From Cypionkella sinensis (lineage in GTDB: Bacteria; Pseudomonadota; Alphaproteobacteria; Rhodobacterales; Rhodobacteraceae), in assembly GCF_042646385.1 (NCBI RefSeq), contig NZ_JBHRTO010000001.1, forward strand, positions 1,736,001 to 1,800,000: a DNA stretch of 64,000 nucleotides, given 5' to 3'. The notes under the pieces are model-generated. The model worked only from the letters and a program-made list of their open reading frames with translations. It ran no database searches and was not told the origin of the DNA. Positions 42,733 through 52,016 of the stretch are shown piece by piece. The translations under genes and the position numbers were made by a program. Numbering within the stretch: the stretch's first letter is position 1; every line of letters starts with the position of its first letter.

Positions 42733-43365
42733 TTAAAAACCGATTGGCGGATCAATCGGACGCGTTGCGCGCAGGCGGATCAGCCGTTCTTCTTCGGTTT
42801 CTTCCGAACGCCAGCCTTCGGCCTCATAACCGATGCGGCGGTCTTCCAGCGAACGGGTGGGCGTGTTGTCCAGCGCCGTCACGACCGCGTTGCGATGCTC
42901 TTCGGGGAAGCGGACACTGACAGCCACGCCACCCCGGCGAATGGCCTCGGAAAACACCGGAGTGTCCTCCTCGGACAGACCCAGATCCACAATCGCCCCA
43001 ACCGCGCCACCCGCCAGCGCGCCGCCGATGGCACCCACTGCGGTGGCCGCCAGCCAGCCCGCCGCAACCACAGGCCCAACGCCGGGAATGGCAAGAAGGC
43101 CCAAACCGGCAAGCAAGCCGCCGCCGCCGCCAATCACAGCACCGATGCCCGCACCGGTAGAGGTGCCCGAAGCATCGGCTTCGGTGTTGACAGTGACGAC
43201 ACGCCCCGTGACGGCATCGCGCTGGATCACGCCCTGATCATAGTCGCGAAAGCATTCGTCGCCGATCAGCGACACGTCCACGCCCGGAAGGCCCAGGGCA
43301 TTCACATTCGACATAGCGGCCTGTGCCGTGGTGAAATCGTCATAAATTCGGGTTGTAACAGCCAT
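42733..43365 (-). CDS. Glycine-zipper membrane/stress-type protein, unknown function
   Basis: This 210-residue protein has an N-terminal general-stress-like domain (TTRIYDDFTTAQAAMSNVNAL). A glycine/alanine-rich double hydrophobic region (about 78-130, GAGIGAVIGGGGGLLAGLG) resembles glycine-zipper membrane inserts. The acidic C-terminal domain (VAVSVRFPEEHRNAVVTALD) has a repeat-like VVTALDNTPTRSLEDR segment. ATG 43365 has GGAG 9 nt upstream. Such proteins are often induced by stress. It faces a small EF-hand-like secreted protein gene and a catalase gene in the same direction. Confidence 0.75.
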   Translation of the reverse strand: MAVTTRIYDDFTTAQAAMSNVNALGLPGVDVSLIGDECFRDYDQGVIQRDAVTGRVVTVNTEADASGTSTGAGIGAVIGGGGGLLAGLGLLAIPGVGPVVAAGWLAATAVGAIGGALAGGAVGAIVDLGLSEEDTPVFSEAIRRGGVAVSVRFPEEHRNAVVTALDNTPTRSLEDRRIGYEAEGWRSEETEEERLIRLRATRPIDPPIGF

Positions 43366-43401
43366 GATATTCTCCAATTCTGATGTGGTTGCCGCCTAGC
43401 C

Positions 43402-43893
43402 TTAGGCTTTCGGCGTGGTGACGACGTTGCCCTTGTAATCGACGGCAACCGAGACATCGGCCCCGTTCACCTTGCCGGTGCCGCGCCAAATACCCTTGTC
43501 ATCCAGCGTCAGCGCCGAAACATCGGTGACATTCCATGCCACCGCGCGGTCACGCGCCTGTTCTTCGGTAAAGCTGTTGGCACCTTCAAACGGCGCGCCT
43601 TCTTCCGGGGTTTTCTGTACCCAGTTTTCCGAGCCGCACATCTCGAGGAAGGCGGCTTTGCTGATGCCGCTGGCTTCTGGGGTCATTGCGTCAACGCGGG
43701 CACGGGCGAACTCGCGCGGCGCTTCGGCATCGGTCAGATAGCCGTTTGCGTCGGTGTCCAAAGCGGTGAATTGTGCTTCGCAATCCGCCGCAGGGGTGGC
43801 CGCAGGTGCCATGGTTTCTGTCTGTGCGAAGGCGGTGCCGCCCATTGCGACAGCGAATGCCGCGCTGAGCACACTTGCTTGAAATCCACGCAT
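43402..43893 (-). CDS. Secreted EF-hand-like protein, unknown function
   Basis: This 163-residue protein has a signal peptide (RGFQASVLSAAFAVAMGGTA, cut after AFA). One EF-hand-like loop is present (DTDANGYLTDAE, residues about 46-57), and there are two cysteines. The C-terminal half resembles neither catalase nor known calcium proteins. AAGGAGGA precedes the ATG. It lies 36 nt upstream of the glycine-zipper gene and may share its transcript. Function unknown. Confidence 0.75.
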   Translation of the reverse strand: MRGFQASVLSAAFAVAMGGTAFAQTETMAPAATPAADCEAQFTALDTDANGYLTDAEAPREFARARVDAMTPEASGISKAAFLEMCGSENWVQKTPEEGAPFEGANSFTEEQARDRAVAWNVTDVSALTLDDKGIWRGTGKVNGADVSVAVDYKGNVVTTPKA

Positions 43894-44169
43894 GATGTTC
43901 CTCCTTGGAATGATTGGCGCAACATGAATTGCGACTGGTCAGGTGATAGGAAAACACCGCGGTGGTGATTAAGTTCCGGGCGATTTGCCTGTTATACAAC
44001 CAAAGATAATATATGGCGGATTACTGCCGATCGTAATGTAGAACTTTAGCGTATGAATTGTGATCGCGCATTACTACCGCTGATCTATAATGCAAATTGG
44101 GCCGGGACATCCAGATCAATTGATCTGAATGCCACCGGCACATCAACTCTTTTGACTGAACAAACAGCC
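43894..44169. other. Intergenic region without recognised gene
   Basis: This is AT-richer sequence between the EF-hand gene start and the katE terminator. It presumably contains the promoter of the former. No small protein or RNA was recognised. Confidence 0.4.
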
Positions 44170-44193
44170 CTGCCCCCCAAGAGGGGGCAGTCT
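44170..44193 (-). terminator. Probable terminator of katE
   Basis: On the minus strand CTGCCCCC-TCTT-GGGGGGCAG forms an 8-bp stem, followed by GGCTGTTTG, only a weak T-tract. It lies 8 nt after the katE stop. Confidence 0.6.
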
Positions 44194-44200
44194 TACACAC

Positions 44201-46264
44201 TCAGGCCAGATCGCGGATCGTCGCCTCACGCGTCCAATAGCGGTGTTTGGCGGTTTCGGGCAGTTTGCTATAATGGCCTACGCCCTCATCCGGTTCGATG
44301 CCCGCACGAGCAAGGATAACCTTTGATCCGTTGCAATGGCCGATCGCCTTCAGGTGTACGAAGGCGTCATTGACAAAGCCCACGGCCGCGGAATCCTTCG
44401 CCAGCTTTTCGGCCACTTCAGGCGCGAGGATCATCGCAATCGCGTCAAACAGCAGCGAGGGCGAACCTGCCAACTGGCCGTCGGCCTTCATCTCACCACC
44501 TTTCAGCTTCAGCATCCCAACCTTGGGCGCCACAGTGAAGACGCTACCGCCCTCGGCTTTGATCGCAGCAATCAGCTTATCAATCTCGGCCTTGTCCGAG
44601 CCTTCGCCAAACAGCAGACCGATCTTGCGACCTTGCAGCGTCGGCTTCCAGTTTTTCTGGATCGACAGCGCATCGGATGGGGCAAGTTCAATGGGCGCGC
44701 GGAACGGTTTCGCCGCTGGCGGCAATTCCATGCCAATGCCATCAGCCACCCGCTGCGCAAGCCCTGGATCAACGTTTTGCAAATTGGCAAGCACACGGGT
44801 GCGAATGTGTTCCAATTCCACTTTCGACAACTCGAACACAAAAGCCGAAGCGATATGCGCTTGCTCGTTCTCGGTTTGGGAATGCCAGAACATTCGCGGT
44901 TGGCTGTAGTGATCGCCAAAGGTTTCCGCGCGGATGCGCAATTTTTCGCCGGCCACCTCCTGCGTGGCGGTCATGAACCCAGTGGCACTGGCGCGCGGGC
45001 CGGGGTCTTCGCCAGCAAGGTCAAGACTGTTCGGCTCATAATTCGCCCGCCCCTTCGGCACGGCGGTCTGCATCAGACCATCGCGCATCATATTGGCATA
45101 GGGGCATTTCGGCGCGTTGATCGGGATCTGGTGGAAATTGGTCGTCCCCAGCCGCGATTTCTGTGTGTCGAGATAGGAAAACAGCCGCCCTTGCAGCAGC
45201 GGATCGTCGGAAAAGTCGATGCCCGGCACGATGTTAGAAGGCAGGAATGCCGCCTGCTCATTCTCGGCAAAGTGGTTGTCGGGGTTGCGGTCCAGCACCA
45301 TGCGGCCAATCACCCGCAGTGGAACGGTTTCTTCGGGGATGATCTTGGTGGGGTCAAGCACGTCATAGGGCAAGCTGTCGGCCAGCGCCTGATCAAACAC
45401 TTGCACGGCGAAATCCCATTCCGGGAAATCACCTGCGGCAATCGCCTCGTGCAGGTCGCGGCGGTGATAGTCGTTGTCTGCGCCCTGCAGCTTGGCGCTT
45501 TCATCCCAGACCAGCGATTGCGTGCCCAGACGCGGGCGCCAGTGGAATTTGACAAAGCTGGCGTCACCTTCGGCATTCACCAGTTTGAACGTATGCACCC
45601 CAAAGCCCTCCATCATCCGCAGCGAGCGTGGGATGGCGCGGTCCGACATCGCCCACATCACGGTATGCATGGTTTCGGGCATCAGCGAGACGAAATCCCA
45701 GAACGTATCATGCGCCGAACCGGCTTGGGGATAGCCCTTGTCTGCCTCCATCTTGACAGAGTGGATCAGGTCGGGAAACTTGATAGCGTCTTGGATGAAG
45801 AACACCGGAATGTTGTTGCCGACCAGATCCCAGTTGCCTTCCTCGGTGTAGAATTTAACCGCAAAGCCCCGCACGTCGCGCGGCGTGTCAACCGACCCTG
45901 CCCCACCAGCCACAGTGGAAAACCGCGCAAACAGCGGTATTTTCTTGCCCTTTTCCGCAAACAATGCGGCACGGCTCAACTCCGGGATCGGATCGGTGCA
46001 TTCAAAATAGCCATGTGCCGCCGAGCCACGCGCATGCACGATACGCTCGGGAATTCGTTCATGGTCAAAATGAAAAATCTTCTCACGCAGGATGAAATCT
46101 TCCAACAGCGTCGGGCCGCGCTGGCCAGCACGCAAGCTGTTCTGGTTGTCGGAAATTGGCATGCCGCTGTTGGTGGTCATCACCGCACCGCCACGCTGCT
46201 GTGGCTCTCCCGCATTGCCGGTGTCGGATTTATAGCTGTCTGATTTCTGGGGGGATCGTGCCAT
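44201..46264 (-). CDS. katE: Large-subunit monofunctional catalase (HPII type)
   Basis: This 687-residue heme catalase has the distal histidine in RIVHARGSAAHGYFE (about 70), the asparagine in VGNNIPVFF (about 140) and the proximal heme tyrosine in RLFSYLDTQKSRLG (about 355). A C-terminal DJ-1/glutamine-amidotransferase-like domain (about 530-687, GRKIGLLFGEGSDKAEIDKL) is characteristic of clade 2 catalases. ATG 46264 is preceded by AAAAGG. It degrades hydrogen peroxide. The 313 bases upstream (46265-46577) presumably hold its promoter; I see no other gene there. Confidence 0.95.
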   Translation of the reverse strand: MARSPQKSDSYKSDTGNAGEPQQRGGAVMTTNSGMPISDNQNSLRAGQRGPTLLEDFILREKIFHFDHERIPERIVHARGSAAHGYFECTDPIPELSRAALFAEKGKKIPLFARFSTVAGGAGSVDTPRDVRGFAVKFYTEEGNWDLVGNNIPVFFIQDAIKFPDLIHSVKMEADKGYPQAGSAHDTFWDFVSLMPETMHTVMWAMSDRAIPRSLRMMEGFGVHTFKLVNAEGDASFVKFHWRPRLGTQSLVWDESAKLQGADNDYHRRDLHEAIAAGDFPEWDFAVQVFDQALADSLPYDVLDPTKIIPEETVPLRVIGRMVLDRNPDNHFAENEQAAFLPSNIVPGIDFSDDPLLQGRLFSYLDTQKSRLGTTNFHQIPINAPKCPYANMMRDGLMQTAVPKGRANYEPNSLDLAGEDPGPRASATGFMTATQEVAGEKLRIRAETFGDHYSQPRMFWHSQTENEQAHIASAFVFELSKVELEHIRTRVLANLQNVDPGLAQRVADGIGMELPPAAKPFRAPIELAPSDALSIQKNWKPTLQGRKIGLLFGEGSDKAEIDKLIAAIKAEGGSVFTVAPKVGMLKLKGGEMKADGQLAGSPSLLFDAIAMILAPEVAEKLAKDSAAVGFVNDAFVHLKAIGHCNGSKVILARAGIEPDEGVGHYSKLPETAKHRYWTREATIRDLA

Positions 46265-46577
46265 CTGTGCTGCCTTTTCCATGGTTGCAAATCCGAATGC
46301 CCCCGCGAAACGCTCTCCGAAGGCGCATAGAAAGCCCCCTCGAGGCGCGATCACAGGACGGCTCATCTGGCAACGATGTGCGGGCCAAATGGTTCCGACG
46401 CCGTGCATTACCGTGGCGTCAACCCACGGCTGATATTGGGCGATGCAGCAACGTCGCCTTGATTGGGCAAAGCACGATTGGTCTCAGGGCTGATCAACCG
46501 CCAAGAGATGACCTGATCTGCTTCATGCGTTCACCTGACAGAAAATCGGACGAACAGCCTTGCCCCAGTTGCGTAAA

Positions 46578-48065
46578 TCAGCGCGCCGCTGGTATGTCCC
46601 CATCGATGTTCCTCAGAATATCGACAATCGCCTCGATAGAGAAAACCTCCAAGCCCTCTCTGCCAATCGGCAGTTCCGGGGCGATCCGCGCGACAATGTC
46701 CTGCAGTCCTCGACCCAAGCTTTCGGTGGCCAGCTGCCTTTTCTGAATTGCCCAGATCGACACAATGATCTCAATCGAAAACACCAAGCGCAGCGCGCCG
46801 AGCATGCGTTCAAAATCAGCGACGGAATGCAGCGCATGGCCTGCGGTATCCTCGACCCCATCGGCAATCTGACCAACAGACAAAAGCACCGATGGCGCAG
46901 CCCAGATCTTGATCGAGGTGATCAGCGATGCCGCCAGATGGCCAAGGTTAAGGAACTGAACGCCGCCCAACGGGCTGTTCGGATCAGAAAATCCGGTGGG
47001 CAGGCCGGAAAACTCGGTCCATTGCTGTTTGTGCAGCCGCTCGCCAGAAATATCTGCGGCCTTCGCAAAGGCCTGCCGCAACCCATCAATCGCCAAGGTC
47101 ATCCGGGTGGAGTCCATATTGCCATGCGAGCGCACCGAGCGGTCGTCATGATCAACGATGGGGTTGTCGGTGACAGAGTTTAGTTCTTCATTCCAGACCT
47201 GAATTGCCCGTTCCAGCAACTCGTCCAAAGCGCCGTGGATTTGTGACGCGCAACGGAAGCTGAGCGGGTCTTGGATGCGGCGTGCAGCCCCATCTTGCCA
47301 AAGCTGGCTGCCTTGCAGCAGGTCGCGCAGATGCGCGCTGACACTGGCCTGCCCGCCGCGTTGATGGGCTTGGTTGACCTTTGCGCTTATGGCGTTGAGG
47401 TTGCCGCGAAATCCTTCCAGTGACAGGGCAAGCGAAAGATTAGCCAGCCGCATGATGGCTTGTGCCTCAATCAATGCATCGGCCCCGGTGGCCAGCGTGA
47501 CGGCATTCGTGTTGATCAGCGACAGGGTTTCTTTCGGGCCCGGAATCCCGCGTGCCAAGGCTTCGGGCTGGCTTTGCAGCCAGTCGGCAATCTGTGCCAT
47601 CGGGATCAGATCCGCCGCGCCCACCGTGCCATAAGACGACACTTGCGGCATCTCGGCGGTGTTGATCTGGCGCACAACCAGATGCACCAACGGGGCGGAT
47701 ACGCCCGACAAACCAAGCGAGAATTCATTCGCTAGAATGATCAGCGCGGCCCGCACACGATGTTCGGGCAGAACGGCACCCCCCATATGGGTGGAATGCG
47801 CGCGCGCAAGGCGGCGGTTGTAATCCCGCATGCCTTCGGGTGCTACGGCAAACTCTTTTTGTGAACCAACGCCAGTGGTGATGCCGTAGCCTTTGACGCC
47901 ACTGGACACGATGTCTTCAACCACACTGCGGCCTTGGCGGATGCGCAAATCGGCATCATCGGCAAGGGCTACCGGATAGGCGCGATGCGCGGCGGCAACA
48001 AGCTGCGCGCAGGTTAAGCTGACACCATCTAGGATAAGCGGTTCGGCATGGGCGGTCTGGGTCAT
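46578..48065 (-). CDS. HAL/PAL-fold protein lacking the MIO catalytic tripeptide
   Basis: This 495-residue member of the aromatic amino acid lyase superfamily shows YGITTGVGSQ (about 55), RLARAHSTHMGG and NSVTDNPIVDH. The Ala-Ser-Gly that cyclises to the MIO electrophile is missing: the region reads SSYGTVGAADLIPMAQIA, one residue shorter than GSVGASGDLAPLAHLA-type sequences. The active-site tyrosine of QDPYSLRC is leucine (QDPLSFRC), and GNFHG is GNMDS. A standard ammonia-lyase reaction is therefore unlikely. The start is probably ATG 48065 (an ATG at 48086 is possible). It lies downstream of a BesD-like oxygenase and may act on its product. Confidence 0.85.
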   Translation of the reverse strand: MTQTAHAEPLILDGVSLTCAQLVAAAHRAYPVALADDADLRIRQGRSVVEDIVSSGVKGYGITTGVGSQKEFAVAPEGMRDYNRRLARAHSTHMGGAVLPEHRVRAALIILANEFSLGLSGVSAPLVHLVVRQINTAEMPQVSSYGTVGAADLIPMAQIADWLQSQPEALARGIPGPKETLSLINTNAVTLATGADALIEAQAIMRLANLSLALSLEGFRGNLNAISAKVNQAHQRGGQASVSAHLRDLLQGSQLWQDGAARRIQDPLSFRCASQIHGALDELLERAIQVWNEELNSVTDNPIVDHDDRSVRSHGNMDSTRMTLAIDGLRQAFAKAADISGERLHKQQWTEFSGLPTGFSDPNSPLGGVQFLNLGHLAASLITSIKIWAAPSVLLSVGQIADGVEDTAGHALHSVADFERMLGALRLVFSIEIIVSIWAIQKRQLATESLGRGLQDIVARIAPELPIGREGLEVFSIEAIVDILRNIDGDIPAAR

Positions 48066-48090
48066 AAGGTCAGTGGTCCAAATCATGAAA

Positions 48091-48113
48091 AGGCCGCCAC
48101 AATGCGGCGGCCT
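48091..48113 (-). terminator. Hairpin between oxygenase and HAL-like genes
   Basis: The stem AGGCCGCC/GGCGGCCT (8 bp) with a 7-nt loop is followed on the minus strand by TTT. It could attenuate expression of the downstream HAL-like gene relative to the oxygenase. Confidence 0.65.
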
Positions 48114-48157
48114 TGCGTTTCAGGGTGGCTTTGCCATCGGAATGGCGCAGCTAAGGC

Positions 48158-48952
48158 TTAGGCGGCAACAGCACGACCATAAAAACCGATCTGCTCTTTG
48201 GCGGTCATTATAACGCCGGGGCGATCAAAGAATGCGAAGATTGCGACTATGCGCTCTGTCGGTCCCTGCACTTGCACAACGCGGTGCAGCGTGTTGACGC
48301 CGCGGAATACATTCAGCGCGCCGGGGTGCAGTTTTACCTTTTTCACATCCGGGTCTTCGCCACGCAGCAGCGCCGCAACGCCGTCATAATTAGGGTCTTC
48401 GGCACTGCGCAGATTGGAGCGGTATTCCAACTCGCCGCCCTGCTCGGGCGATTGCAGCAGGATGGTGGTGGTGAATTCCGAACGATCAAAATGCCAGTTC
48501 AATGCCTCGCCCGCGCGGCTGGCCTGCACGTTCACCCGCGCCATCGGATCATCCATGCGGTACAGCGCGTCTTTGCCCATGGTCTCGGCAAGAAAACGGG
48601 CAAAGGGCGGCCATTCGTAAAGGTCGATCACCGGATTACCAACAAGCTGATCTGCGGTCAGCGTATGGTTGACGGTTTCCACCTTGGCCAAAGCCGGATG
48701 ATCTTCGGCCAGGCCTTCAACCGTATCGCGGAAGTAGATGTTGTGCTTGCGCGCATGACGGAACGAGGCCGTCGCCATCGCAGGCTTGGTGGCTTCGGCC
48801 GCAGCTTTGGTCACCTCAGCGCGCATGAAACCGGGCAAATCAAACATGCCATCGGCGGCCAAACGGGCCCTGCAGTTTGCGACAAGCGCTGCGTATTCAG
48901 GGCTGTCGGGGCGGTCGATCGGATAGGTGTCAAGATCAAGAAGGTGGTTCAT
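48158..48952 (-). CDS. Fe(II)/2-oxoglutarate-dependent oxygenase, BesD/HalD-like family
   Basis: This 264-residue cupin-fold enzyme has an iron-binding facial triad visible as NWHFDRSEFTTT (His-x-Asp, about residue 152) and the distal His in NTLHRVVQVQG (about 222). The 2OG-binding Arg lies about ten residues later (TERIVAIFAFFDRPG). The closest recognised architecture is the BesD/HalD amino-acid halogenase family. Because the acidic ligand is Asp rather than Gly or Ala, hydroxylation is expected instead of chlorination. Substrate is probably a free amino acid or derivative, judging from family and the neighbouring transporter. Confidence 0.75.
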   Translation of the reverse strand: MNHLLDLDTYPIDRPDSPEYAALVANCRARLAADGMFDLPGFMRAEVTKAAAEATKPAMATASFRHARKHNIYFRDTVEGLAEDHPALAKVETVNHTLTADQLVGNPVIDLYEWPPFARFLAETMGKDALYRMDDPMARVNVQASRAGEALNWHFDRSEFTTTILLQSPEQGGELEYRSNLRSAEDPNYDGVAALLRGEDPDVKKVKLHPGALNVFRGVNTLHRVVQVQGPTERIVAIFAFFDRPGVIMTAKEQIGFYGRAVAA

Positions 48953-49041
48953 CGGGCATCCTCCGCTATTTCATGCAGCAAGTGTCACCTGCCAAAATAC
49001 GATGCACAACCGCCTGAAATATTAGCGAAGTTTAGAATAAC

Positions 49042-49947
49042 TTAGCCAAGCACTGGCCCAGCGGATAGCCAGTTGGCCAAGGCCAGCAAATGCCGCTTGC
49101 GAGACTTCGCACGTGGATAGGCCAAACAATAGGGATACCCCAAGGCAATGCTGATCTCCGAAAGCGCCACCAGCCTGCCAGAGGCAAGATCATCCAGCGC
49201 CATCATGCGCTGCCCCAAAGCCACGCCCAGACCTTCCCGCGCCAGATCCAGCACAAGGCTTGAACGCCCAATCTGAAATCCCTTGGAATCCGATGGCGGC
49301 TTCAGTCCCGCCTTCACGAACCAGCCGTGCCAAGTTGGATGCGAGCCGAAATTGCTGCCCCAACTGGTGTGCAACAGATCGTCTTCAGGCACAGCTGCCA
49401 TACCCATCGCCGCCGGATTGCGCGCCAGGTAAGCCGGGCTACACAACGGCAAGACCACGTCTTGCTCTAGCAGAACGATCCCGTGTTCTGGGTATTGAAC
49501 GGGGTCATAACCCAAGCGCAAGTCGATGTTATGGCGCGAGAAATCAGCCGGGTCAGGCTCTACCCGCAACTCAAACCGAAAGTCGGGATGCGCGTGGGAA
49601 TAACTCGCAAGGCGCGAGATCAGCCATTTCTCGGCTACAGATTCGATGGTGCTGATCACCAGCCGCGAGCGCGAGCGATCTGAAACAAGTTGCTCGGTGG
49701 AATCCGAGATCATCTGCAATGCCGCAGCAGTGCCTTCCCGGATGGCATGGCCCGCGTCCGTCAGCACCACGCGGTTGTTCATTCGCATGAACATCTGCTT
49801 GCCGAGATAATCCTCCAGTTTGCGGATCTGCTGGCTGATCGCCGCCGCCGAAACGCCAAGCTCCTCTGCCGCAGCAACATAGCTGCCCGTCCGTGCCGCC
49901 GCTTCAAAGGCGCGCAGGGCGTTCAGCGGAGGCAGGGTCAGGGGCAT
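49042..49947 (-). CDS. LysR-family transcriptional regulator (GcvA-like)
   Basis: This 301-residue regulator has an N-terminal winged HTH (LPPLNALRAFEAAARTGSYV, then AAEELGVSAAAISQQIRKLE, residues 5-48) and a LysR substrate-binding domain. ATG 49947 fits the family start; the longer upstream reading overlaps the ABC ATPase gene. It lies between the transporter genes and the oxygenase/HAL-like genes, all in one direction, and probably controls the cluster. Confidence 0.88.
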   Translation of the reverse strand: MPLTLPPLNALRAFEAAARTGSYVAAAEELGVSAAAISQQIRKLEDYLGKQMFMRMNNRVVLTDAGHAIREGTAAALQMISDSTEQLVSDRSRSRLVISTIESVAEKWLISRLASYSHAHPDFRFELRVEPDPADFSRHNIDLRLGYDPVQYPEHGIVLLEQDVVLPLCSPAYLARNPAAMGMAAVPEDDLLHTSWGSNFGSHPTWHGWFVKAGLKPPSDSKGFQIGRSSLVLDLAREGLGVALGQRMMALDDLASGRLVALSEISIALGYPYCLAYPRAKSRKRHLLALANWLSAGPVLG

Positions 49948-50018
49948 CGGCGCTTTCTCGGGCTGGGGCGTGCCAAGCCTATCAGTTTTCCGCCCCCTGG
50001 GGAATCCCGCTGGCAGGC

Positions 50019-52016
50019 TCATCTGCGCACAGGCAGTGCGTCAATGGGCAAGTGGCAGTCGATCACATGGCCAGCCGCTAAAGCAATCTGTGGCGGGGCT
50101 TTGCTGTTGCACAGACCCGGAATGCTTTGCGGGCAGCGGGTGTGGAAGACGCAGCCGGTTGGGCGCTGCGCCGTGGTCGGCAACGCCCCCACCAGCCTGA
50201 CACGCTCGGCCGAGGCCGCACCAAGCTCGGGTGCCGACGACAGCAAAGCGGCCGTATAAGGATGATGCGGGCCGGAAAACACCGCCTCGGCAGGGCCAAT
50301 TTCCAGGATTTGCCCCAGATACATTACAGCTATCCGGTCGGACAGATACCGCACCACCCCAAGATCATGCGAGATCAGGATATAGCTAACCTGCGTCTCG
50401 GCCTGCAGTTCTGCCAGCAAATTCAGGATCGCCGCCTGCACCGAAACATCCAGCGCCGAGGTTGGCTCGTCGCAGATCAGCACCTGTGGATCGCTGGCAA
50501 AAGCGCGCGCAATGGCAACACGCTGCTTCAAGCCGCCAGAAAGCTGGCGCGGCATCGACGAAAGGTGACGCTCGGTCAGCCGCACACCTTGGGTCAATGC
50601 CTGCACGCGCGCCTCACGCGCTGCCCCTTTCAACCCGACCAACAGAGAAATCGTGCGCTCTAACATCCGCCGCACGGTGTGCGAGCGGTTCAGCGCGGAA
50701 TCGGGGTTCTGAAACACGATCTGGATGGATTTGACCTGATCCCTGCTGCGCTGTGACGTGCGGCCAGCAAGGCGCGCGCCCGCAAACTTCAACTCGCTGC
50801 CTTTGTCGGGTTGCAACAGGCCCAACAGACACCGCGCGAGCGTGGTCTTGCCGCTGCCGGATTCACCGACAAGCCCCAAAGTCTCGCCCTTGCGCAGTTC
50901 GATTCCGATATCGCGCAGCACGCGTTGACGTTCAGGGCCGTCGCCAAAACTTTTCGACAGATTTTCGATGTGCAATACTGGCCCCGCGGGCGCAGTATCG
51001 CGCAGCGGCCCGCCCACTCTGGCAACAATTGGCAAAGCCGCGGCGCGTTCGGGGTAGTGGCACTTGCTGGCGTGTCCGTCGTTGACGTGCCGCGCAGGCT
51101 CGGTTGAGCGGCACAGATCATCCGCCACCGCACAGCGCGGCGCAAAGATGCAACCGCGCGTCACCTCACCCGGCACCGGCAAAAAGCCCGGGATCGTCGC
51201 CAGCGGAGCCTGATCCTTGCTGCGCCCCGCCTGTGGCAAACAAGACAACAGCCCCGCCGTATAGGGATGCTGCGGCGCGTTGAAAATCTGCGCGGTTGCG
51301 GCCTCTTCGACCAGACGGCCCGCGTACAGCACCCCCACCCGGTCACACATCCGGGCGATGACCGCGAGGTTATGGCTGATGAACAGGATTGCGGTGGAAA
51401 GTTCCCGCCGCAGATGCTGGATCAGATCCAACACCTCGGCCTCGACCGTCGCATCAAGGCCAGTGGTGGGCTCGTCCAGCACCAGCAGCGTCGGATTGCT
51501 GGCAATCGCCATCGCAATCGCAACCCTTTGCTGCATCCCCCCCGAAAGCTGATGCGGATAACGCTCCATCACCCGCTGTGGGTCGCTGATCTGCACCTTG
51601 GCCAGGATTTCAACCGTTCGCGCCGCCCAATCGGCACGCGGCACGCCTGCCAATTCGAACACCTCTTGCACCTGCCGCCCGATGGTAAGTGAGGGGTTCA
51701 GCGCTTTGCCGGGGTCTTGATAAACCATGGCGACCGATTGTCTGCGCAAGCGGCGCAGCGCGGGCGCCGCCATCTGGCCAATGTCCTGACCGTCAATCAG
51801 AATACGGCCCGCAGTGACCGCGCCATTGCGCGGCAAATAGCGCAAAGCGGCAAAGGCCGCCGTCGATTTGCCGCAACCGGATTCGCCGACAAGGCCATAG
51901 GCCTCGCCCTTGCGGATTTCCAAACTGATGCCCGCCAATACCAAGCGCGACACGCCTTTGACCCGGTAGGCGACGGACAGATTTTCAAATTGCAGTGCGG
52001 GGGTGGCGTCAGTCAT
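50019..52016 (-). CDS. Dipeptide-type ABC transporter ATPase, fused DppD-DppF
   Basis: This 665-residue protein has two complete ATPase domains. The first has Walker A GESGCGKSTAAF (about 40), signature LSGGMQQRVAIAMA and Walker B LLVLDEPTTGLD. The second has Walker A GESGSGKTTLARC (about 390), signature LSGGLKQRVAIARA and VLICDEPTSALD. Each half ends with the oligopeptide/nickel C-terminal cysteine motif region (CIFAPRCAVADDLC, CVFHTRCPQSIPGLC). It energises import of a peptide- or opine-like compound. The start ATG lies 5 nt before the stop codon of the upstream permease gene, so the two overlap. Confidence 0.92.
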   Translation of the reverse strand: MTDATPALQFENLSVAYRVKGVSRLVLAGISLEIRKGEAYGLVGESGCGKSTAAFAALRYLPRNGAVTAGRILIDGQDIGQMAAPALRRLRRQSVAMVYQDPGKALNPSLTIGRQVQEVFELAGVPRADWAARTVEILAKVQISDPQRVMERYPHQLSGGMQQRVAIAMAIASNPTLLVLDEPTTGLDATVEAEVLDLIQHLRRELSTAILFISHNLAVIARMCDRVGVLYAGRLVEEAATAQIFNAPQHPYTAGLLSCLPQAGRSKDQAPLATIPGFLPVPGEVTRGCIFAPRCAVADDLCRSTEPARHVNDGHASKCHYPERAAALPIVARVGGPLRDTAPAGPVLHIENLSKSFGDGPERQRVLRDIGIELRKGETLGLVGESGSGKTTLARCLLGLLQPDKGSELKFAGARLAGRTSQRSRDQVKSIQIVFQNPDSALNRSHTVRRMLERTISLLVGLKGAAREARVQALTQGVRLTERHLSSMPRQLSGGLKQRVAIARAFASDPQVLICDEPTSALDVSVQAAILNLLAELQAETQVSYILISHDLGVVRYLSDRIAVMYLGQILEIGPAEAVFSGPHHPYTAALLSSAPELGAASAERVRLVGALPTTAQRPTGCVFHTRCPQSIPGLCNSKAPPQIALAAGHVIDCHLPIDALPVRR

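Noticed and set aside
46578..48065. Histidine ammonia-lyase (hutH)
   Set aside because: The MIO Ala-Ser-Gly and the active-site tyrosine are missing, and no other hut genes are nearby.
48158..48952. Fe/2OG halogenase
   Set aside because: The iron ligand position is His-x-Asp (HFD), whereas halogenases have Gly or Ala in place of the acidic residue.
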